From assembly GCA_017302295.1 (NCBI GenBank), contig JAFLDS010000004.1, positions 157,830 through 221,829 on the forward strand: a DNA stretch of 64,000 nt, given 5' to 3'. Made by a program: the position numbers and the translations under genes. The notes below the pieces were generated by a model that worked only from the letters and a program-made list of their open reading frames with translations, did not search any database and was not told the origin of the DNA. The DNA comes from Thauera sp. (lineage in GTDB: Bacteria; Pseudomonadota; Gammaproteobacteria; Burkholderiales; Rhodocyclaceae). Shown here one piece after another: positions 58,840 through 64,000 of the stretch (position 1 is its first letter; each line of letters begins with the position of its first letter).

Positions 58840-60828
58840 TCAGGCCGCCTTGCGTGCAGCCTGCGGCGCGAAGGTCTTCGCCTCCTCGATGCGCAGGTCC
58901 GCAGCGACCTTCCCGGTGCGCCCGTCCTCGTAGGTGACCTGCGTCTCGATGTACTGGCTCTGCCGCCCCGCGAAGAGGGCCTCGATCAGCACCGCATACT
59001 TCTCGGCGATGAAGTTGCGCCGCACCTTGCGCGTACGCGTCAGCTCGCCGTCGTCGGCATCGAGCTCCTTGTGCAGGATCAGGAAGCGCTTGATCTGCGA
59101 GCCGCTCATGTTCGGGTCCGGCGCCAGATCGGCATTGACCTTCTCCACGCAGTCGCGGATCAGCTCATACACCGCAGCCTGCGAAGCCAGGTCGGTGTAG
59201 CCGGAATACGGCATACCGCGCCGCTCGGCCCAGTTGCCCACCGCTTCGAGGTCGAGGTTGATGAAGGCGGTGATGAAGTCCTTGCCGGCGCCGAAGGTCA
59301 CCGCCTCCTTGATGTGCTGGAAGAACTTGAGCTTGTTCTCGATGTAGTTGGGCGCGAACATCGAACCGTCGGCGAGCTTGCCGACGTCTTTGGCGCGATC
59401 GATGATCTTCAGGTGGCCATCCTCGTCGAAGAAGCCGGCGTCGCCGGTCATGAAGTAGCCCTCGGCGTTGATCGACTCGGCCGTGGCGTCGGGGCGCTTG
59501 TAGTAGGCCTTCAGCAACATCGGCCCCTTCACCAGGATCTCACCGTTGTCGGCCAGCTTCACCTCGACGAAGGGCGCCGGCTTGCCGACCGAATCGAGCT
59601 TGATCTGGCCGTCGGGCTGCAGGCAGACGTAGGCGCACGTTTCGGTCTGGCCATAGAGCTGCTTGAGGTTGATGCCGATCGAGCGGTAGAAGCGGAACAG
59701 ATCCGGCCCGATCGCCGCGCCGGCGGTGTAGGCCACTCGGATGCGGCTCATGCCGAGCACGTTCTTCAGCGGGCCATACACCAGCAGCTTGCCCAGCCAG
59801 TACTGGAAACGGTCGCCGCCGGACACCGGCTTGCCGTCGAGAATGTCGGCGCCGCAACGGCGGGCGACGTCCATGAAATGGTGGAAGATGCGGCGCTTCA
59901 GGCTGCCGGCGTCTTCCATGCGGATCATTACCTGGGTCAGCAGGTTCTCGAACACCCGCGGCGGCGCGAAGTAGTAGGTCGGGCCGATCTCACGCAGGTC
60001 GATCATCACCGTCTCGGCCGATTCCGGGCAGTTGATCGTGAAGCCCGCGACCATCGCCTGCGCGAAGGAGAAAAGGTGGTCGCCGACCCAGGCCATCGGC
60101 AGATAGGAAAGGATGTCTTCCTGTTCGGTGAGCTTGTCGAACTGTATCGCGCCAGTGGCGGCGGCGATGAAGGCGCCATGGGTCTGGCACACGCCCTTCG
60201 GCTTGCCGGTGGTGCCCGAGGTGTACAGCATCACCGAGATATCGTCGCTGGCACCCTTGGCGATCTCGCGATCGAGGAAGTCGGACTGGTTGCGGTCGTG
60301 GATGCGGCCCGCCTCCTGCAACTCGTCCAGGCCCATCAGCAAGGACTGCGTGTAGTGCCGCATGCCGCGCGGATCGTCGTAGACCACATGCTCGAGCAGC
60401 GGCGCCTCGCCCGCGATCTCGAGCAGCTTGTCCACCTGCTCCTGATCCTCGACGATGGCGAACTTGATCTCGGCGTCCTGCAGCACGTAGACCATCTCCT
60501 GCGCCACCGCGTCCTGGTACATCATCACCGGGATTCCGCCCAGGCACTGGCAGGCCGCCACCGACCAGTACAGCCGCGGCCGGTTGTCGCCGACGATGGC
60601 CAGGCGGTCGCCACGACGGAAGCCGAGCTGCGCCAGACCGCAGGCGATCGCGCGCACGTTCTCGGCCACCTGCGCCCAGGTGTAGGTCTGCCAGATGCCG
60701 AACTCCTTCTCGCGCATCGCCGGCCGTTGCGGCCGGACCGCGGCGTGATGCATCAGCAGCCGTGGAAAGGTATCGAGCGGACGTTGCGACCCAGCCCCTT
60801 CTGCGCCCTGCCCATGGATGTCGGACAT
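58840..60828 (-). CDS. AMP-dependent acyl-CoA synthetase (long-chain type)
   Basis: A 662-residue ANL-superfamily ligase that activates a carboxylic acid to its CoA ester. The ATP loop YTSGTTGKPKG is near residue 200, the YGQTET motif near 400, and the hinge GDAGFFDEDGHLKIIDRAKD near 490-510. The sequence resembles FadD15/long-chain synthetases with the large helical insertion. The ATG at 60828 has AGGAGGAGGGG upstream. It is the promoter-proximal gene of the liv-type operon, so the transporter probably feeds it. Confidence 0.88.
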   Translation of the reverse strand: MSDIHGQGAEGAGSQRPLDTFPRLLMHHAAVRPQRPAMREKEFGIWQTYTWAQVAENVRAIACGLAQLGFRRGDRLAIVGDNRPRLYWSVAACQCLGGIPVMMYQDAVAQEMVYVLQDAEIKFAIVEDQEQVDKLLEIAGEAPLLEHVVYDDPRGMRHYTQSLLMGLDELQEAGRIHDRNQSDFLDREIAKGASDDISVMLYTSGTTGKPKGVCQTHGAFIAAATGAIQFDKLTEQEDILSYLPMAWVGDHLFSFAQAMVAGFTINCPESAETVMIDLREIGPTYYFAPPRVFENLLTQVMIRMEDAGSLKRRIFHHFMDVARRCGADILDGKPVSGGDRFQYWLGKLLVYGPLKNVLGMSRIRVAYTAGAAIGPDLFRFYRSIGINLKQLYGQTETCAYVCLQPDGQIKLDSVGKPAPFVEVKLADNGEILVKGPMLLKAYYKRPDATAESINAEGYFMTGDAGFFDEDGHLKIIDRAKDVGKLADGSMFAPNYIENKLKFFQHIKEAVTFGAGKDFITAFINLDLEAVGNWAERRGMPYSGYTDLASQAAVYELIRDCVEKVNADLAPDPNMSGSQIKRFLILHKELDADDGELTRTRKVRRNFIAEKYAVLIEALFAGRQSQYIETQVTYEDGRTGKVAADLRIEEAKTFAPQAARKAA

Positions 60829-60940
60829 GCCCCTCCTCCTTCGATTTCCTGCCGTCGTTCCGCCGTCTCGCGCGCCTTGCGCGCGTTTTACCGGTCGGGA
60901 TGCTGCGCCGCGGGGCGCCTGGAAACACCTGTCAGACTGC

Positions 60941-60977
60941 AGTTTCGCAAGGCATGTTTGCGCAACTGTTTGCACAA
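60941..60977. promoter_or_regulatory. direct repeats in the acyl-CoA synthetase/propeller divergent region
   Basis: TGTTTGCGCAA (60955-60965) and TGTTTGCACAA (60967-60977) are direct repeats with a 12-base period. A weaker AGTTTCGCAA lies at 60941-60950. TTGCGCAA is itself palindromic. They sit in the 221-base region between two divergent genes, a likely operator for either. Confidence 0.45.
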
Positions 60978-61049
60978 TGTACTGAATTGTGAAGATGCGG
61001 CAGAATTCCAACTGGTCATCCACATTCGGCTACGCGCAGGCCCATCTTC

Positions 61050-62024
61050 ATGCTTTCGACCTTCACGCGGCACGCGCTGCAAACGCTTTGCAGCACGATC
61101 GTCGTGCTGACCACCCCAGCCCATGCCGGTCTGGCGGTGGCCCTCAATTCGGCCGATGGCACGGTGAGCCTCATCGACACCACGACCTATCAGGTCGTCG
61201 GCAAGGAAATCGCCTGCAAGGAACCGCACCACCTGCTGCCGACGCCCGACGACAGCTCACTGATCGTCGCCTGCTCGGCGTCGAACCAGCTGGTGTTTTT
61301 CGATCCGAAGACGGGCAAGGAGCAACGTCGCATCCGCGACATCTCCGACCCCTACCAACTCGGCTTCTCGCCCGACCGCAAGTGGTTCGTCACCACCTCA
61401 TTACGCCTGGATCGCGTCGACGTGTATGACGCGCAGACGATGCAGCTGAAAGGCCGCGTGCATGCGCCCAGGACGCCATCCCACCTCGCCTTCGACGACG
61501 ACAGCCGCTACGTCTTCGTCACCCTGCAGGACTCCAACGAAGTCATGGCGTTCAACCTGGCAACGATGCGGCCGGAGTGGTTTCTGCCAGTCGGCGCCAC
61601 GCCGGCGGGGATCCTGATGTCGCCGGACAACCGCTACTTGATGGTCGCCTGCATGGGCGCGGGTCATGTCGAGATCATCGACTGGCGCGAGCAGAAGACG
61701 GTGAAGACCGTTCCGGCGGGGACGGCCACGCACAACCTGCAGCCGCGCGGTGACGGACGGCACTATTTCGTCTCCAATCGTTCGATGAACGGCAGCATCG
61801 TGTTGCTCGATACGCAGACCATGAGCATCACCGAAAGGTATGACGTGCCCGGCGGCCCGGACGACATGGAAGTGCGCGCCGACGGCAAGGAGTTGTGGGC
61901 CACGGCGCGCTTCGCGCGCAGGGTCCAGGTGGTAGACCTGACCACGAAGCAGCTCGTGCGCTCGATCCCTGTCGGCAGTTCGCCACATGGGGTCTTCTTT
62001 CTCGATCACGCAGGACGGCGCTAA
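61050..62024 (+). CDS. periplasmic YVTN-type beta-propeller protein
   Basis: A 324-residue protein. A signal peptide (residues about 1-26, cleavage near AHAG) is followed by seven-bladed propeller repeats, e.g. VALNSADGTVSLIDTTTYQV, FSPDRKWFVTTS, MSPDNRYLMVACMG, VDLTTKQLVRSIPVG. It resembles YncE and the d1-haem-domain-like propellers; no catalytic residues are recognised. Probably a binding or scaffold protein in the periplasm. The stop abuts the start of the deacetylase gene. Confidence 0.78.
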   Translation: MLSTFTRHALQTLCSTIVVLTTPAHAGLAVALNSADGTVSLIDTTTYQVVGKEIACKEPHHLLPTPDDSSLIVACSASNQLVFFDPKTGKEQRRIRDISDPYQLGFSPDRKWFVTTSLRLDRVDVYDAQTMQLKGRVHAPRTPSHLAFDDDSRYVFVTLQDSNEVMAFNLATMRPEWFLPVGATPAGILMSPDNRYLMVACMGAGHVEIIDWREQKTVKTVPAGTATHNLQPRGDGRHYFVSNRSMNGSIVLLDTQTMSITERYDVPGGPDDMEVRADGKELWATARFARRVQVVDLTTKQLVRSIPVGSSPHGVFFLDHAGRR

Positions 62025-62771
62025 ATGGCGACCATGAAGTTGAACCACCTCGTCCGCCTCCTGCCCCTGCTCGCCGCAAGCGGCCTGGTCGGCGCGGCGC
62101 CCGCGCCCCCGTGCGGCGGAACGCTCTATCTGACCTTCGACACCGGCAACATGCGCCATGCCGAACTCATCGCCGATACCCTGGCGCGCCAACAGGTCAA
62201 GGCAACCTTCTTCGTCGCCAACGAGAAGACCCTGCGTGGCGATCACGCCCTGGATGACAGCTGGGCCGACTACTGGAAGGCACGCGTGAAGGAAGGGCAC
62301 GCGTTTGGCAGCCACACCTGGCGGCATGGCAGTTTTCGCGAGGATGCAGGCAAGCAGGTCCGTTACCGGCAAATGGACGGCAACACGGTCACGCTGGACC
62401 GCGACGCGATCTGTGACGAGATCCGCAAGCCCGACCAGCGTTTCCGCGAACTCACCGGCCGCAGCCTGGATGCGCTGTGGCGGGCCCCGGGCGGTCGCAC
62501 CACACCCAATGCGCTGGAAGCGGCGGGCGCCTGTGGCTATCGCCACGTCGGCTGGGCCAAGGCGGGCTTTCTCGGTGACGAGTTGCCGTCCGAGACCTAC
62601 CCGAACACCCTGCTGGTGGAGCGGGCGCTGGCGAACCTGCGTGACGGCGACATCGTGATGGCACATCTAGGGATCTGGTCGCGCAAGGATCCGTTCGCGC
62701 CGATGTTCGAGCCGCTGATCGCCGGCCTGAAGGCGCGCGGCTTCTGCTTCGCTACGCTGGCCAAGCCATGA
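62025..62771 (+). CDS. NodB-like polysaccharide deacetylase family protein
   Basis: A 248-residue secreted protein. A signal peptide covers residues 1-25. NodB motif 1 reads LTFDTGN instead of LTFDDG, so one of the two aspartates (the metal-ligand position) is Thr. Motif 2 is SHTWRHGSF with both histidines; motif 3 RAPGGRTTPN and motif 5 IVMAHLG are intact. It may deacetylate an envelope polysaccharide or peptidoglycan, or have altered metal use. The ATG at 62025 follows the preceding stop directly; a second ATG at 62034 is possible. It overlaps the next gene by four bases. Confidence 0.8.
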   Translation: MATMKLNHLVRLLPLLAASGLVGAAPAPPCGGTLYLTFDTGNMRHAELIADTLARQQVKATFFVANEKTLRGDHALDDSWADYWKARVKEGHAFGSHTWRHGSFREDAGKQVRYRQMDGNTVTLDRDAICDEIRKPDQRFRELTGRSLDALWRAPGGRTTPNALEAAGACGYRHVGWAKAGFLGDELPSETYPNTLLVERALANLRDGDIVMAHLGIWSRKDPFAPMFEPLIAGLKARGFCFATLAKP

Positions 62772-63742
62772 TCCAGCAGTTCCTCGACGCCTTCGTCACC
62801 GTCCAGGGCTGGCTGCTCGACACGCTCGTGCAGCCGCCGCTGCTCGCACTCGGCCTTGGCAGCTACATCGAGCTGGCCTTCGATGGCGTCGAGATCTTCA
62901 TGTGGGGCGTACTGCAGTTGCTCGTCGCGCTCCTCGTGTTGCGGCCGCTGGAAACGCTAAGGCCGCTGGAGCGGTGGAGGGACCGCAAGGCGGTGCGTGT
63001 GGACCTGCTGTACACACTGCTCGACCGGCTCGGCGTCATCCCGCTCGCCGTCTTCGCCCTGATCGCGCCGATCTTCGTCGAACTCGAAGGCTGGCTGCGC
63101 TTTCGCGGCTTCATCCCGCCGCAGATCGAGGATCTGCTTCCGGCGCTGGAGCGCGCCCCGCTGATCGCCTTCTTCGTCTATTTGGTGGTACTCGATTTCG
63201 CCGAATACTGGCGTCACCGCCTGTCACACACCTTCCGTTGGTGGTGGGCGCTGCATGCCATCCATCACAGCCAGCGCCAGATGAGCCTGTGGACCGACAG
63301 CCGCAACCATCTGCTCGACGATGTCATCGGCGGGCTGTGGTTCGCGGTGGTGGCGCTGCTGATCGGCATCCCTCCCGGCCACTTCATCGGTCTGATGCTG
63401 GTGGTGAAGCTGGTGGAGAACCTGTCGCACATCAACGCGCGGCTGTCCTACGGCCGCGTGGGCGAACAGCTGATCGTCGGCCCGCACTACCACCGCTGGC
63501 ACCATTCGCTAGCGCTGCCTCCGGGACCTGCCTTCCGCCACGGCTGCAATTTCGCAGTGCTGTTCCCGGTGTGGGACTGGCTGTTCGGAACACTCTACCT
63601 GGCCCGCGACAATCCTCCGACCGGCATCGCACCGAATACCGTGCCGGGCACGCCGGACCACGATGGTTTCTGGCGGCAGCAGTGGGACGGTTTGCGCGGT
63701 ATGTGGGAGGCACTCCACGCAGCACGGAAGCAGCGATCCTGA
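62768..63742 (+). CDS. fatty acid hydroxylase / sterol desaturase family membrane protein
   Basis: A 324-residue membrane di-iron protein with four or more hydrophobic segments. The histidine boxes are HRLSH, HAIHH and HYHRWHH. Members hydroxylate or desaturate lipids using O2. An ATGA overlap with the deacetylase suggests coupled translation. The substrate is unknown. The cassette ends here, with a nine-base inverted repeat about 65 bases downstream. Confidence 0.85.
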   Translation: MIQQFLDAFVTVQGWLLDTLVQPPLLALGLGSYIELAFDGVEIFMWGVLQLLVALLVLRPLETLRPLERWRDRKAVRVDLLYTLLDRLGVIPLAVFALIAPIFVELEGWLRFRGFIPPQIEDLLPALERAPLIAFFVYLVVLDFAEYWRHRLSHTFRWWWALHAIHHSQRQMSLWTDSRNHLLDDVIGGLWFAVVALLIGIPPGHFIGLMLVVKLVENLSHINARLSYGRVGEQLIVGPHYHRWHHSLALPPGPAFRHGCNFAVLFPVWDWLFGTLYLARDNPPTGIAPNTVPGTPDHDGFWRQQWDGLRGMWEALHAARKQRS

Positions 63743-63805
63743 ACTCATCGACCGACTTCCGACCTGCCCTCCCTATTGGAGCGCCCTTCATGCACATCCG
63801 GGCGT

Positions 63806-63828
63806 CGACGTCTGTCACGCAGACGTCG
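63806..63828. terminator. inverted repeat after the three-gene cassette
   Basis: CGACGTCTG pairs perfectly with CAGACGTCG around a five-base loop. It lies between convergent genes, with no T-run on either side. Confidence 0.4.
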
Positions 63829-63876
63829 TGCCGGCTGCGAGGGTGAACAACGCGGCGAAACCGCGCCCTCAGCCCC

Positions 63877-63999
63877 TCACACCCCCTTGTACGGCCCCGC
63901 CCCCAGCCCGATCGGCGCCGGGGCCGCTTCCACCAGCTTCGAGAAGATCTTCGTGAAGTCCTCCTCGCCCGCCTTGGCCCGCGTGCCGCGCAGCGGATC
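63877..63999 (-). CDS. C-terminal end of an unidentified protein (partial)
   Basis: The last 40 codons of a gene that enters from beyond the window end. They read DPLRGTRAKAGEEDFTKIFS, continue KLVEAAPAPIGLG, and end AGPYKGV before TGA. Codon use matches the neighbours. I do not recognise the family from this fragment. Confidence 0.5.
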   Translation of the reverse strand, partial: DPLRGTRAKAGEEDFTKIFSKLVEAAPAPIGLGAGPYKGV

Positions 64000-64000
64000 G

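Noticed and set aside
57039-61110. Long plus-strand open frames opposite livH, livG and the acyl-CoA synthetase gene
   Set aside because: Shadows of conserved minus-strand genes; compositionally biased, and without plausible starts.

Overview
The window is GC-rich chromosomal DNA with strongly G/C-biased third codon positions. Gene order and protein content point to a betaproteobacterium, most likely Rhodocyclales (Thauera / Azoarcus / Aromatoleum group). The pointers are an uninterrupted run from tufB-secE-nusG through rpoBC, str, S10, spc and alpha genes, a single-chain indolepyruvate ferredoxin oxidoreductase, a PhaM-like granule protein and an acyl-CoA/aryl-CoA uptake operon. The genus is an inference. 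I see no rRNA, CRISPR array, insertion sequence, prophage or plasmid signature.

Layout. 48-8649 holds housekeeping singletons: tcdA, a metallo-beta-lactamase-fold hydrolase, a small secreted Gly/Met-rich protein, a divergent MFS-ssb / uvrA pair, and galE. 8705-40868 is the translation/transcription superlocus, all on the minus strand. In transcription order it runs tRNA-Tyr, tRNA-Gly, tRNA-Thr, tufB, tRNA-Trp, secE, nusG, rplK, rplA, (L10 leader) rplJ, rplL, rpoB, rpoC, rpsL, rpsG, fusA, tufA, rpsJ, rplC-D-W-B, rpsS, rplV, rpsC, rplP, rpmC, rpsQ, rplN-X-E, rpsN, rpsH, rplF-R, rpsE, rpmD, rplO, secY, infA, rpmJ, rpsM-K-D, rpoA, rplQ, ending at a strong terminator before galE. A near-consensus promoter with a GC-rich discriminator opens the locus. 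Internal hairpins and promoter-like elements sit at the gaps between the classical operons.

40989-50055 and onward to 51055 is a mixed metabolic and regulatory stretch, mostly plus strand: a D-lactate dehydrogenase-like FAD enzyme, a 1184-residue indolepyruvate ferredoxin oxidoreductase, a membrane-anchored methyltransferase, a solitary ParA-like ATPase, a divergent LuxR-type response regulator / hybrid histidine kinase pair, and a PhaM-like protein. 51119-60828 is a minus-strand operon: acyl-CoA synthetase, LivG, LivH, LivM, periplasmic binding protein, LivF, a PaaK-like protein and a family III CoA-transferase. It looks like uptake plus CoA activation of an organic acid. Its binding-protein gene carries one in-frame TAA stop. 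61050-63742 is a tight three-gene plus-strand cassette (YVTN beta-propeller, NodB-like deacetylase, fatty acid hydroxylase/sterol desaturase family) with no recognised function as a unit. The window closes with the last 40 codons of an unidentified minus-strand gene.

Most of the window is conserved core genome. The points most worth a second look are the three-gene cassette, the broken binding protein inside an intact operon, the PaaK-like protein without the usual nucleotide-binding loop, a 10-base motif shared by the sensor-kinase and PhaM promoters, and a terminator placed 16 bases upstream of rpsL.
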